Shown here: one piece after another, positions 11,187 to 23,651 of the stretch
How positions within the stretch are numbered: position 1 is the first letter of the stretch
Layout of the letters: the number at the start of each line of letters is the position of its first letter
Assembly (NCBI GenBank): GCA_005656395.1
Contig: SRSI01000009.1
Span: 2,108,001 to 2,172,000 of the forward strand
DNA length: 64,000 nucleotides
Source: Strongyloides papillosus
Lineage: Eukaryota; Nematoda; Chromadorea; Rhabditida; Strongyloididae
Direction of reading: 5' to 3'
Notes under the pieces: generated by a model
Databases searched by the model: none
Told to the model about the DNA's origin: nothing
The model's input: only the letters and a program-made list of their open reading frames with translations
Position numbers and translations under genes: made by a program

Positions 11187-12083
11187 CACACAAAACCTAA
11201 ACATGTCTTTTGGATAAATATGATTTATACAAAAAAGGGCTATATTCGATAGTATTTTGGGGCCTAGGTTTTTTGCCCGTTTTGCAAACACATTCTAGCT
11301 AATTTTGCATGCACATTCTATCTTATTTTGCATATCCAAAACGAGTTAGAATGTGTGCTCAAAACGAAGTAGAATATACATGCAAATATGGTTAGAATAT
11401 AGCCTATATTTTAATATCAGTTTGTAACTTTCATAGTTTCTTACGTATTATGTTAAATTAAAAGATTTTTTAAACGTTTTTTTTCAGTTAGTTGATAGAA
11501 ATATTTATTATCTATCGATAGAATATGACATCACTACTTAATATTAATAAGTAACAAAACAAACAAAAATAAATGATAGATATTTTAAAAGTTTTTTTTA
11601 ACCATCCTGTTAAAAATATTAAAAGCAACAAAGTAAAAAAATATTCATATTATTTTAAGAATAAACTTTACAATAAGTGAGTTTTTCTCATAATGTTCAC
11701 TAAAAAACCACATCATTTGCAGTACATTCTTGATTCTCTTCAACCAACTAACAATTAAGAGTTTCCTAATGATTTTTTAAAATTTCATACACACATAAAA
11801 TTACCATCTGAAACTGCTAATAATCATAATCCTTACTCCATAAGATAACCATGCAACATTTAATGCCTAAAATTGTTGTAGTATTAAGTGGTTGCGAAAT
11901 TTCTTTTATGTTAACATATTACGATCTTAGTTTTGCATCAATATAAAAAGTTCCAAATGTTTTTATTTTCATAAGGCTACTAACTAAAACTAAAAATGTT
12001 GAATTTCACAGTAATAGCGGTCCATCACGTTTATATCAAATTAAACTTTTTAAGTATGTCCAATTTGGTGAGAGACTTCAACA
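11187..12083 (+). repeat. Dispersed repeat, partial copy (left ~900 bp of the element at 27867)
   Basis: Sequence from CACACAAAACCTAAACATGT at 11187 to about 12083 is strongly similar, in the same orientation, to 27867-28775. Shared blocks include the CTATATTCGATAGTATTTTG segment with its CCTAGG core, the TTTTGCATATCCAAAACGAG repeats, and a long block around 11720-11960. The right-hand ~600 bp and the right terminal inverted repeat seen in the other copy are missing. No transposase-like frame is present, so it is non-autonomous. Confidence 0.8.
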
Positions 12084-15000
12084 GATAAATATATTTAATT
12101 AATTATCCCCACTTTATTTAGAGGAGTAATGAGCATGTGTAAATTATTTTCGATATTGAAACTTTTTTATATCTTAATATATGTAACTTTATGTGCTGAT
12201 ATCAAAAAACGCAATATTTTTTTAATCTGAAGTCCCGTTCTTGAGATTCAGCTACTTAAAGGTGTTTTGGTGTGTTAGTCTTGACCCCCTTAGAGTTATT
12301 CGCTTTATCTGAAATTTTACAGGTATATATAGTTTTAGATACTAATAATATAAAAATAAAAAAAAGTTAAAATTTCAAGTTCATTCTTGAGATTTTGGGT
12401 TTTTTCCAAAATGGTCGAAAAAAACCTAAATTCTTACATTTTAAAATGATATATCAGGATTCAGAGAAGGAAATCGAAAAAAAGAAAAAAAGCTATTCTA
12501 AGTTTTTCTTTAACTTACATTTTGAGTATAATCCCAAGAAAATGGAAAAACTTTAAGTACCATAAAACCGTTGCAAAAATTTTTTGTATTTATTTAAAAA
12601 AAGTATGTCAAGATGAAACTTTTTGAGAAAGGTGTTTTTACAATTTTTATGTAGAATTAAATTCTCTATCGAATGATATATATATCATGTTGATTCATTT
12701 ATCCGTTCCCGAGATATAAAGAAAAAAGTGATTTTTTAATTTTTTAAAAAAGTGATATTTTTTAGTTTCAAGAAAGAAAAAAAGTTTCAATACGTCAATT
12801 TTTTCAGAATGTCTTGAATTTCTCCCTTAGAGAAATTTGTTGCGAATATTTTAAGATATTAACCGTTCATTTAACTCTTTTCATTCTTGAGTTAGTCAAA
12901 AAACAAATTGGTCAATTTTTTTTTCTAATTTTAAAATTTTAAGAAACAACTATGCAAAGATGAAACTTTTTCAATATGAAATGTTCACAAAATTTATGTG
13001 AAATTTAATTCTCTATCGAATGACGTATAGATCGTCTTAATCCCATTATCCGTTGTCGAGATACATCTAATTAAGTACCAAATTCTGAAATTCGGTACTT
13101 CCATTTTTCCGTCAATACCTCTTTTTTTATTCGAAATTTCACACATAGACGTAATTTTTAATGCTTATTACATGCAAAATTAAAATTTTATTTAATTGTT
13201 TATACGCCTACAATATATAAACATTATAATTAAATTAACTTAACATTCCACTTAATTAATATAAACGATACAATTATTAATAATTTAACTCTTAACACAT
13301 GATATAAAATATAATTTAAATAATATACTAATTTTGATTACACCTCGACCAACCTCTATTTAGTTAATTTTGGTATTTTGATTATTACGTCTTATTTGTA
13401 AGATACCTTATCTTACTCAAACTATAAAATTTACCAAAAAAGTCCGATCCCGAAAATAGTAAGTCATCGAAAATTCCCCTATATCTCAGAGGAAAAGTTT
13501 ACTTCTTAGATGGTTTTGGTTATATGCACTATTTTTTATTAAAATGAAAATGTATTTTAAATATGTTGAACAGAAAAAATAAATATTAGCTTCATTTGAA
13601 TTTTTGCTCTTGAGATACATCTACTTCAGTAAGAATAATATTAAAATTTGTAATCTCCCCAAAATAAAAAATTACAAAAACAACTGATTTTTTAAAGAAA
13701 GTAAAAAACAATAATTCATTAAAGTCATTGGATTAATTGTTTTAAACAATTTCAAATATTAATTTACATTCCTAAGAATATAGTAGATAGGATAGGTGAA
13801 AAAAGTGGTTTTTATTTAATTATATGTAATTTTTGTGCCGACTAAAATTTTTTTTAATCGCTGCAATATATGACAATCATTAAGATATAGTGAAAAACTT
13901 AAAAAGAAATTATATTCGGCCTTTTGAAACTTAACGGAATTTTTATTAAATATCATTAAATCCTATGATAAATTAAATTTTTTACTCCAAATCTTTTTAT
14001 GTTAAAATAATCTATACTAAATCGTTTCAAACTATTGCAATATAGTTATCCATATTATAAGTTTTAAAAAAAAATGTTTAAAATTTATGATATGGTGATG
14101 CACACACTTATTTTTTCAAAAAATGTAAAAATATCTAAAAGTTTTGCTTTGCTTTGTAAAAATCACAAAAAAATTAACCTAATTTCTATGTTTGAATTGT
14201 TCACCAATACATTTTGAAAGTAAATTTCACAATATTTTATGAAAAAAATCACCAATACTTTGATGTAAATATATTTTAAGCTTTTAAAGTCTATATAAAT
14301 TTATTCAATGCGAAAAGTGTCTGAGTAATGGTTTTGATTTATTTTTAATCTTTTTAACTTAAAAGAATCTTTTTATCATTTTGAATACATTCAAAATTTT
14401 AATTTTCACAGCACATTTTAATAAGTTTCTTTATTAAAAAATATAAAACAAAACAAAAATTATACATTAAAATTGTAAAAGTATTCTTTATTATGTTACC
14501 AAAATGCGAAATGGTAAAATAACAATCGCAAAAATTGTATCATTTTAAGTTAAATAACTATGAAATACTTATGATCAACCTCAAATATTACTAATACTTT
14601 AAAAAGTTAACCAAACTTAAAACTAATCTGTATTTTAAATTTCTATCATATTTAATAACTTAAAACACCCATATTAATTAGAAATTTAATTTAAACATTT
14701 TTCTTAATTTTTTTTATATACTAAAAATTTGTAGAAAGATTATTCAAACTTAGAATCTTAAATGATTTTAAAATAATGAGAATATGTAATAAAACAATTT
14801 TGATATGTTTTGTAAATTTTTAACATTCAAAAACCTATAAAATTTTAATAATAATTATTAATATTTTAAAATACAAAAATATTTCTTAGAATCTTGCAAG
14901 TATGCTATTATAAAACAAAAGATTTTTAATTTTTCCTATAATTCTAAATATTTTTCAGAAAATACAAGCCCTGTGGGCAAGTAGCGACGAGAGAAGCGAG

Positions 15001-15449
15001 TTGCTGCTTGTTAAAATATATAATGTAAAATATTTTATTAAAACAGTCTAAAATGTTCATTTTTTATAACAATATTAAGATTGTATTATTTAAGAAAATT
15101 TGAATTTAAATTCAATTTGTAACCATTAACAAACTGTGTATGTATGTCGAATTTATTGAAATATTGTAACAAAAATTTTTCAGTGGGCATGAATTTTATA
15201 TTACCTATTTTTAAATTGTCGAAAATCAAAGTATAAAAAAACAACGTATAAGCATGATAACAAAAGAAATTTAAAAAAATAAAAAACCATGTTATTGTTA
15301 TTTTTATTAAAATTATAGAAATTTATATAAATTGTAGAAAATACAATATATTAGAAAAGTTAATTTTTAAAAAAATAGACCTTTCAATGGACGAGGGGAA
15401 AGTAGAATAATAATAAAAGCTGGGGAGATTCCACACCAAACAAAGCATT
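12084..15449. other. A+T-rich gene desert with degenerate repeats
   Basis: No coding frame of note was found over 3.4 kb. From about 12230 to 13640 a recurring phrase of the type CTTGAGAT / CCGAGATA, preceded by T-rich sequence, appears at intervals of about 150-550 bp (12239, 12384, 12702, 12890, 13053, 13607). One longer pair, around 12600-12725 and 12950-13075, shares ATGAAACTTTTT and AATTCTCTATCGAATGA. This looks like an old, decayed satellite or transposon array. A compact hairpin at 14978-15010 is described separately. Confidence 0.5.
14978..15010 (+). other. G+C-rich hairpin with two G-U pairs
   Basis: CAAGTAGCGAC at 14978-14988 can pair with GTTGCTGCTTG at 15000-15010, giving an 11 bp stem around an 11 nt purine-rich loop. 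Two of the pairs are U-G, G-U if read as plus-strand RNA; on the minus strand they would be A-C mismatches. It stands out in a region that is otherwise nearly all A and T. It could be a small structured RNA or the remnant of a mobile element. Confidence 0.4.
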
Positions 15450-16148
15450 TTACATCTCCATACTGTCACTGTGGAAAATTCTTCTAGTTTCATCAAACCA
15501 ACTAAATAAATCTCCTGACATTTCAAATTTGCTACTTCTGAGAAGAGATGAGCTTGACGTGAATTTTAAAGAGATTTCATCTCTTTTATTCACGATTTGT
15601 ACTCTTTTGAAAACAGTTACATTATTCGCCGTTAGTGCTTCGCCGTAAAATGTTGGATTGTTAATTTCCAAATGAATTGTTGTATCCGTTTCATCAATCA
15701 GTTTCAATTTGGCTTTTCTCCCAGAACGACCATTATTTACTCCTGCATATCCAACGATGACACCAATAACGTTGACTAATCCACTCTTCTTATTCTTGAT
15801 GTCTTTAATGCTGGTGAATACTAAATCAGGGATTTCGTGTTTAACAGAGCTAACACGCTCAAACTGGAAACTCTCATCCGGACGGATTTCAACTGGGTGA
15901 TTTGTTGGGTTTGCCGGATGTCGACTTACAAGGCAAGACCTATCACCCGAAAAAATGTAACGGTGACGCTCATGAAATTTCCCGTTAAGCTTTCGAGCGT
16001 AGGTACCGTATGCTGCTACTTGGATTTGGCTTGCATCCGCTAAGTCTGTTACCACAAAACTATAAATGACTCCTCCAGCATTTTCAGGATATTGCGGATC
16101 TCTTTGAAAGAATCCTTTTAGAGGTTTTACATCAGATACCTCACCCAT
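15450..16148 (-). CDS. RPA1-like single-strand DNA-binding protein, two OB folds only
   Basis: Single exon of 232 residues. Two consecutive OB-fold regions match the order of replication protein A large subunit: a DBD-A-like part (~5-105, with SFVVTDLADASQIQVAAYG and RHRYIFSGD) and a DBD-B-like part (~110-215, with LVFTSIKDIKNKKSGLVNVI, IGVIVGYAGV, LKLIDETDTTIHLEI). The end has FSWFDE, similar to the GWFD motif that closes DBD-B. The N-terminal protein-interaction OB fold and the zinc-binding DBD-C needed for trimer formation are missing; full RPA1 has ~600 residues. It may bind single-stranded DNA without joining the RPA trimer, or be a truncated duplicate like its neighbours. The frame itself is intact. 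Confidence 0.7.
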   Translation of the reverse strand: MGEVSDVKPLKGFFQRDPQYPENAGGVIYSFVVTDLADASQIQVAAYGTYARKLNGKFHERHRYIFSGDRSCLVSRHPANPTNHPVEIRPDESFQFERVSSVKHEIPDLVFTSIKDIKNKKSGLVNVIGVIVGYAGVNNGRSGRKAKLKLIDETDTTIHLEINNPTFYGEALTANNVTVFKRVQIVNKRDEISLKFTSSSSLLRSSKFEMSGDLFSWFDETRRIFHSDSMEM

Positions 16149-16324
16149 AATTTTCCATTTATTAAGACCTCTTGTTCTTTATTTTATCAAAATTATTATT
16201 TATTTTTATTGTAATAATGATTTTTGTTTTGAATAAATGTTATGATAAAGTTGTAGAAATTAAAAATAATTACACTATTTAATTTTTCTTTCAAGAATAT
16301 TCTTTATTATAAGACTTCTATGTT

Positions 16325-17357
16325 TTACACTTCCAACGATTTTCGGTGTTTAAACTTTAATGTGTTATCACTTTTTATTGGTGCTACGTTTGTTACTTCG
16401 TTAACAACTTTAATACTTGTCCTTCTGAAAATCGTATTTCTAACATCTTTTATAAAGACTATGGAGAATAAAATATTCGAAACTAAACTTAAGGCTGTAA
16501 GTCCATCCAATATCCGCCAAACAACATATATATTGTTACCAGCTTCAAGTAGTTAAAATATATAACTATTAATGAGTTAACTTACTCGACTGAAGATAAA
16601 AATAGAAAAGAATTGAAGGCAATTGTCCAAGAAAAGGTTGCAATGTTTGAATAATCAAATTGATAAAAATCGTCTTGTTTTCATTTTGCCTAGATTTTGA
16701 ATTTGCACAAGTCGATGCTTGCGAATTCAGGCGTTTAATCATGAAGAAGTTGATGATCCCAACGATTAATGGGACCCCTAGTGTAATATAATATGTCAAC
16801 CCAGTGATTTGATTGACTATAGGTGATGTTGCACTCTTAATTAATGTACATATCTCATCGGGTACCCATGCAATGTTTGACTGAAAAAACATGGTAGCAA
16901 ACATCATAAATGATGGAAAATTGACAAGAATAAAAACCGTGAATGCGATATACTTTTGTAAATTATTTCTTGAGAACACAGTAAAGTACCTTTCAACTGT
17001 GAAAACCAAAGGTGTTGTAACTAGAAATGTCATCAACATTAACTGTATTCTTCGCATATAGAAACAGATATTTACCCTTATCAATCCTCCATTATGGTAC
17101 CCACTTAAATAATAGGATGAAATTGTTAAACTAGTAACAATACATAATATATTTAATATGTTGAAACCTAAGACTGTCCTCTTCAATATTTGCCTTTTTA
17201 TAAATGCTGCACATGTCAGTGTAGCATATAAAAAATATAAATTTGGTATAAGAACAATTGACATAGATACTTCATATTGGATCGCAGCAAAATAATAATT
17301 TTTGTTAATAGGGTAAAATTCTTCTGTTAAAGCAAATAAAATTGAACTGTTAGACAT
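16325..17357 (-). CDS. Seven-helix serpentine chemoreceptor (nematode GPCR)
   Basis: Two exons, 16586-17357 and 16325-16542, joined by a 43 nt intron (donor GTAAGT), give 329 residues. About seven hydrophobic helices can be marked, including MSIVLIPNLYFLYATLTCAA, GFNILNILCIVTSLTIS, LMLMTFLVTTPLVF, IAFTVFILVNFPSFMMFATM, GLTYYITLGVPLIVGIINFF, LIIQTLQPFLGQLPSILFYF and, after the intron, LTALSLVSNILFSIVFI. An ERYFTVF motif after helix 3 replaces the DRY motif of other rhodopsin-type receptors, as in several nematode sr families. It probably detects external chemicals in sensory neurons. Assignment to one sr family was not possible. It is the only apparently intact receptor in an area full of gene fragments. 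Confidence 0.8.
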
Positions 17358-18069
17358 TGTTACAAGTTAAAGTAACAAAAATTAAATGGTAATTTCATTA
17401 TTTTCAAATTTATACAATATATAAATAGAAAAAAGTTGCAAAAACCAACAGTACCGACATTCTTTATTTAAAATAATAACTTATCTTTATTTAATTACTT
17501 CCTTTTGAAGAAAAAAATATCTTCCTTTGGACGGGTGATAAAGATTATTAATAACAAAAAAAAATTAAGTCCCTTTTGCAACAATAATTGCAATTAATTG
17601 AAATAACTACATAAAAATTGTTTAATAATGTGAATATATAAAAAGATGGAAGTGAAATTAATCTCTAAAAGTTCTTTAGTTCATTTAAAGAACAAAAAAT
17701 CGAGAATAGGAAGAGTGATAAAGGTAGATGGAAAAATTTCAAAGATAATACATCTAACTTTGTTTTAAAAAACTAATATGGATGTTGAACAACAGGAGAT
17801 GAATTTTTTTTGTAAGTTTTTGCTATAGTTATTCGAGATCAAATTGTAGATAAATTGTTTCATTTGTTTCCACACTTATCTTATTTGCCTTTACTTATCT
17901 TATCATTAACATTGAATAGCTAATGGTATCGGTAAAAAAATGACAAATGATAAAAACAAAAAAAAGAACATAATTTATTTCAATTTATCCTTTATAATAA
18001 GTTAGTTATAATTATACAATATAATACATTTTTTATAATACAAATATTAAAATACATAATAAAAAAATA
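17358..18069. other. Intergenic, no gene seen
   Basis: About 0.7 kb upstream of the chemoreceptor start and downstream of the ROD-like fragment. It presumably contains the receptor promoter. No frame or repeat was recognised. Confidence 0.45.
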
Positions 18070-21000
18070 TTAATTTCCAGTTGGATTAAGAATGTAATGA
18101 GCAATCTTTGACATATCTTGATTACAGGAAAATAATCCTGTCTCGCGTGGCGGTCTTGGATATCCAAAAGGTATTGAATACTTCATCATAAAGCGAAGCA
18201 TATCTTCAACAATCTCAATATTATTAGGGTTTTGTTTTAATATCCCTTCTATAGTCTTTAAAACAAATTGGAGGATGTTGCATCCCATATGATCAGAAGT
18301 TAATGGAGCAGTACTATCACTAAGAATACAGTATGCAATAGAGAATTGACGTCCCATTATCATACGTGGAAGGTATGTCTTCATATAAGAAGGATACTTT
18401 GGAGTCTTTTTGGCATAATCTCTTATGATATTAACAACTACAAAGTCCTTTTCATTACTGTGGACAGGAGAGTTTTGAAGTTGCTTCAGAATTTCAAGTA
18501 TATTATTTTCAGTCATAAGATCGACCATTCTACAATTGACGTTAATTGTAGTCAACATATGGTAATAATAAGCACCCTTAAGAGCAATAAGAACTTGAGA
18601 TTTCTTAGCTTTAAAACATTCAGGCTTCTCCCCTTTACGTGGATATAGACGGCAAATGCAAAGAATAATCTTTATAAGTGTGATTATTCCACCAGGTAAA
18701 ATTTTTGGATCCTTATTTAGTATTCCAAACATTTTTTTAACCATTTCGCTATAATCTCCAGTACATAAGATGTGAACAATTTTACTGACATTTGAGTCAT
18801 CATCCAAAATACCACAATCAAGTCTATTCTCAACTCCTTTGTTAATTGTTCCAATATCAATATCGGTGGTTGTATTAAGAGTAGCATCAGGATCACCAAC
18901 TTGTGATACTGTGTCTTGTACCAATAATTCATCAATAATTGTTGCATGGATGGAGCTTAAATTAATATCAGTAATTCGAGCAATCTCCATGCAAGCTTCC
19001 ATTTTTATTCTTCTATCTTGGTAGTTGTTCCAATCAATTAAACTACCATATACGTAGTGAATCAGTTCAGGAATTTTGCCAGAGCTAAGATACCCTTTTG
19101 CCTCCTCATCAAGAAGTCTGTTATCAGAAAGTAACTTCTCTACTGAATATTTGGCGATTCTTCGCGAAAGCTCCTTTCCATACTTTTCAAGTTCTTCCTT
19201 TTTATCACCCTCCAACAAATCAGCAGTTGCATAGACAATATCTTTAAGAATATAAAGGAAAGGAATCTTTATATTTAAATTCTTTAAATGTATTGCATAT
19301 TTTGATGAGTATCGGACAATTGTAGCTACTTTTGATTCATCAACGCACTGAATAGCAAATGTTATCCAACCTCTGTCAATTTCCCCAACATGAATATCGT
19401 TTTCATCTACATACCTAATACGTTTATTAATAGCCGTAAAGATACATTCAGATTGGTTGAGATGTAAGACAGATTTCGTGTTCACAATAAGATTAATCCA
19501 TTTACCAACATTATTTATGTTCATCTCATTAAAGATAACTGGAGAGACATATTGCTTCACATCTTTTTCATCCTTACAACATAACAGATGGAAAGGTACT
19601 CTTTGTATAGCGCATTGTGGCATACGTTTCCTTGCTGCTTCACGTTTCTCCTCCATAAACTCATATTCAATCATAGACAACTCTCCTACAGACTGATTTG
19701 ATTCAACAGAGTTAAAGGAAATAGAAGATCCAGTACCGAGGATTGGCTTCAGTGTTGATAACCAAGTACACTCAATCGGCAAAATTTCGGAACTTCGTTT
19801 TCCATATGACATAACAAAACTTATAACAAATCTCCAGTCATGTAATTGAACTACGACAGGATTTGACTCATTATCGTCACTAAAAATCTCCAGGGCTTTA
19901 TCAATAAGAAGCAATATGCCTTCATGATTGCAAGGTGACATTTTCATAATTGCATCCTCAATTTGTGGAAAATGTTCCTTGGTAATTGAAGAGATAGACA
20001 GCAATGTAGAAGAACATTTTAATTGTTCAGCGTGTTTAGCAGTTTCATTCATCTCAAGCAACTCCGAACTGTATAGACAGGATTCTAAAGCACATTGGAG
20101 GCGGAATGTATTTAGGTCAATGCCGTAGTATACAGAGTATTCATGTGCAATATCATGTGGCACGTTACACCTGATCAGAGAATATATGACATCATCCAAT
20201 GTCATTTTATTTGAGAAATTGAATCCAAACTTAGAGAGTTTCCTTCTCCATATACTTTCATCATATCTTTTGTCAACATCTCGATAATTCCAATTTGTGG
20301 TATTTTATGGTATACCATACCAACAAGTTCACATAAATTTATATTATACACGCGGGTTAGAATTAGCCTTAAAGCAGTTACGTATTTCTTGTAATATAGA
20401 AGAGACATCTGATTCTGGAACCGAGTTAATGACTGACGCAGCAAACTCCAAATCACAATCTGGTATGAGTAGAATTTTTTCTAATAACCCAATCGTTGCA
20501 TGTTTAATGAATTGACGAATACCAATATCCTCTACTTTTGAAATTTGTAATGTATTGTAGATTTCAACTAAGTTAAGAACGTCATAAAATTGTCCGTCCA
20601 TCAATAACTGATTGAAAATATCCTTCCATCCATCTATATAATCTCTAGTCTTAAGAACATCAGATTCAACATTTTCTACAATAGATCCAGCTACAAATAA
20701 CAATGCCACGATGTTATTTTCACAATTCATTGGGAGTTGAAGACAACTTCTAGTGAAAGGTTTTGATCTCCTGTTCGTTGTGGAATTATATTGAACTTTA
20801 AATGGTTTAATAAGTAAATGAGCTAAAGGATGTACCTCCCATGGGATATCTTTTTTGAAAAAAACATCTGATGTACTTATAGCTTCTGTTGTATCATCCA
20901 TTGGTTCATAAAGCTTTGTAGAGTCAACCATATCCTTGATGATATTGAGGAATTTGTGGTATTTCGAGAATTCAAGAAGATCTCCAAAATTACACACATC

Positions 21001-22741
21001 CAGTGGATCCGCCTCAGCAATAAAAACTTTCAATGCCAACATCAGCATATTCACACAACTTGAAAGATTGAATGATCTCTCGGCCGATGATTCATGGATT
21101 TTTAAGAAGATACCATCCAGTACAACTTTAATCATTGACAACATCTCTCTTGACAATGAATCACTATCCAAAGATACAGTGAACAATATTGCAGAGGCTT
21201 GGTTAATTTGAGAACTCTTCAAGCATGCATTGAGTAGATGTTTTAGAGCAAGAACACTGTCCATTCTTGTTATCTTTGCTATCTCAAGCAATCTTATCCA
21301 ATCACTAACTCCATACGTAGAAATAAGTTCATTCATAAAGTCATCTGAGTCTTTTGGAGATTCCAAGAAGTATTTAGGAGATTTCAATATCTCAGTCCTT
21401 GAATAAATCGATTCAATTGAATAGATTTTATCAATAATCTGCTTGTACTTCTTAACCTTGAAGAGATAGTTAAGAATAAAAGACTTGATAACTGACAAAG
21501 TCTTCAAATAACGAGATATCTCTTCCGGTGCCTTAAATTCATGCTCCACTCTTTTGTAACTTCTCAGTAAATAGTCAACTGAGTATCTAGCAACAATCTC
21601 TTGTGCCTCAACATTTGGAAGACTGTGTAGCCACATCATAGGTTGCTTCTTTTCAAATTCACTAGATCTCCATTTTATAAAATGTGGGATCCAAAGTTGT
21701 TCATATATGTAACTGTAGGAGACATTAAAAGTACCAGGAAATTTACAGTACAAGTGTCTTAGTTGACAAAATTTCACCATATCTTTTGCCAAAACTTCGA
21801 TATTGCCGGTCCGAGCATCAACTGAGATACTTTGGATCAGATGGGCAAATTGAGTTCTGTATCTATAATATTTCCAATATCATAGGGGACATCCTTGTAT
21901 ACTTTGATTATTTGGCAAATTTCCGAGAATGTGCAACGATCAGCCAAGTCGGACTTTATATCTTTGGCAATAGTACTATCAAATAAGATTGAATAGACAG
22001 ATTGTGTCAACTCCTTAGGCCAATTATATGGTACAGCATCAGCTAAATCTTGGAGACATCTGATTTGAAGTACAGGATCATTAATTTTGCTAACGAGTTT
22101 ACATATAGAACTGACTTTATTCTTTAACATTCCAACTCTACCATCACCAGTAATAAAAGTCTGTTGCGCCGACCATTTACCAACAAAATCGCATATAAGA
22201 GATTTACGATCCAACATATATTCCTGACAGTAAGGTTTCAAAACTCCCGAATAAATCGTCTCCATTTCATCCTCTATGAGAAGCATCTTTTCAACAATAT
22301 GAACGCCAATATCCTCGTTAGACAATCCGATAAACTGCTTATACTTAAATGAAAGATTGTAACGTTCTTTAAGGTTAACCATTCTGAGGAAATTCTCCTT
22401 ACGCATGTTCAGTGTCCCAAGAACATCATCTTCGGTATATGAATCAAAACCCATGCTAGTCCTTATATCTATAAGTAAACATTTCTCACTCGGTGTCAAA
22501 GCTTTTTCTTTGAGACATTTTGATACTCTATCCAAAGACAACGACATATAGTAGGCAATAGAACAATAGTCTTCACCTTCTTCATACTCCAAACCATCAA
22601 TAACTTCAACTAGTGTTTCAGCATATGCACATCCAATTCGGCTACCATACAATATTAGAACATAAGGCATAAAATCTTTCTCCATGAACTTCATAAGATC
22701 ACTACTGAAATTCCTATCCAAGGCATAGAGAATGCAAACAC
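18070..22741 (-). pseudogene. rod-1: ROD/KNTC1 kinetochore protein, 5'-truncated and frameshifted copy
   Basis: Minus-strand coding sequence spans 22721-21837, 21792-20344, 20456-20285 and 20205-18070 in changing frames, about 1500 codons in all. Similarity to ROD/KNTC1 is visible in order along the C-terminal two thirds: a stretch around VEKMLLIEDEMETIYSGVL, then RVPFHLLCC, IPELIHYVYGSL with ITDINLSSIHATIIDELL, and the end part. ROD is the large subunit of the ROD-ZW10-Zwilch complex, which recruits dynein and checkpoint proteins to kinetochores. The N-terminal propeller (~600 residues) is missing; a GTAAG and a stop sit where it should continue. The frame changes at ~21845, ~20350 and ~20295 lack usable intron borders, so they look like indels. 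Codons are visibly richer in G+C than in flanking genes. The C-terminus ends cleanly at TAA 18070-18072. Confidence 0.72.
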
Positions 22742-22865
22742 CTTCAACATCTTACCAGCAGACTCTCTTGTAACATGACTGTTGAACTCAGGTTTTAAGA
22801 TGTGATGATTTCATATAATTGAAGCTGTCTTAAAGTTACAAGCTTCACAAGCATCCGCCATCAAA
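22742..22865. other. Junction between ROD-like and SPT5-like fragments
   Basis: The two gene fragments are head to head here with only ~125 bp between them. On the minus strand a short frame (MADACEACNFKTASII, stop, then KPEFNSHVTRESAGKML) reads into the ROD fragment in another frame; its origin was not recognised. It may be more ROD sequence, or a third fragment. Confidence 0.35.
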
Positions 22866-23651
22866 GTGTACATAGTAGTACGTTGTGTAACTACAAAGAG
22901 CCACTTCTCAGAAACCTCTTCTAGTTCATACAGAAGTGACTACAAATCTACTGCAGATGATGAAGGTCTTATCGAAAATGATAACAATAAATATATTCCC
23001 TGTCAAACTCCAATGTACGGCGTCAAAACACCTATGTACGGTTCACAGACACCTAATCCATTCGCATCAGACTCAGACATATGGAATCCTCTTAATTCAC
23101 CCAGACATAACTCTATGAATACAGATGATGACTACAATTCATTCTCATATAACGACGATTTGAATATTGCTTCAGTTGCCCCGCAAACCCTTGGTGCATT
23201 TATGAATGCCGCTACACCATATGGAGGAGTTCCAATGACTCCTGGAATCGGAATTGATGCAATGACACCAATGAATCGAAGTGGACAATAGAATAATTAT
23301 GATGATATGATAAGAAGTGGGTGGTGGATAGTTTTAGATTCGTATGTAAAAGTAAGAGGAGGGTATGGCAATAACGATAGAATAGGAGTTGTATATAGTT
23401 TTGATGAAACAGGATGTAAAATTTGTTTTGAGGATGCAAATAAACATGAGACTATTGAATTTGTAGACTATGATATGACTCAACCCGTTGAACCCAAAAA
23501 ACAAGACAAATGTGTAATCATCTTCGGAGACCTACTGAAAGAAAAAAGAGTTGTCGATGACATTACAGACAAAGAAAAATCACTAATAAGACTTCAAAGA
23601 ACAGGAAGACTTCATGTTGAATATCTAAAAAATATTTGTAAACTAGTATAA
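22866..23651 (+). pseudogene. spt-5: SPT5 transcription elongation factor, C-terminal fragment with internal TAG
   Basis: One frame runs from 22866 to the TAA at 23649-23651, interrupted by a TAG at 23289-23291. Before the TAG there are SPT5 C-terminal repeats (TPMYGVKTPMYGSQTPNPF, later TPYGGVPMTPGIG). After it comes the last KOW domain, with VKVRGGYGNNDRIGVVYSF, CVIIFGDLLKEKRVV and the typical end LKNICKLV. SPT5, in the DSIF complex with SPT4, controls RNA polymerase II pausing and elongation; the repeats are CDK9 targets. The NGN and first KOW domains, about three quarters of the protein, are absent. The piece starts abruptly beside the ROD fragment on the other strand. The single nonsense codon and otherwise open frame suggest a fairly young copy. 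Confidence 0.85.
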
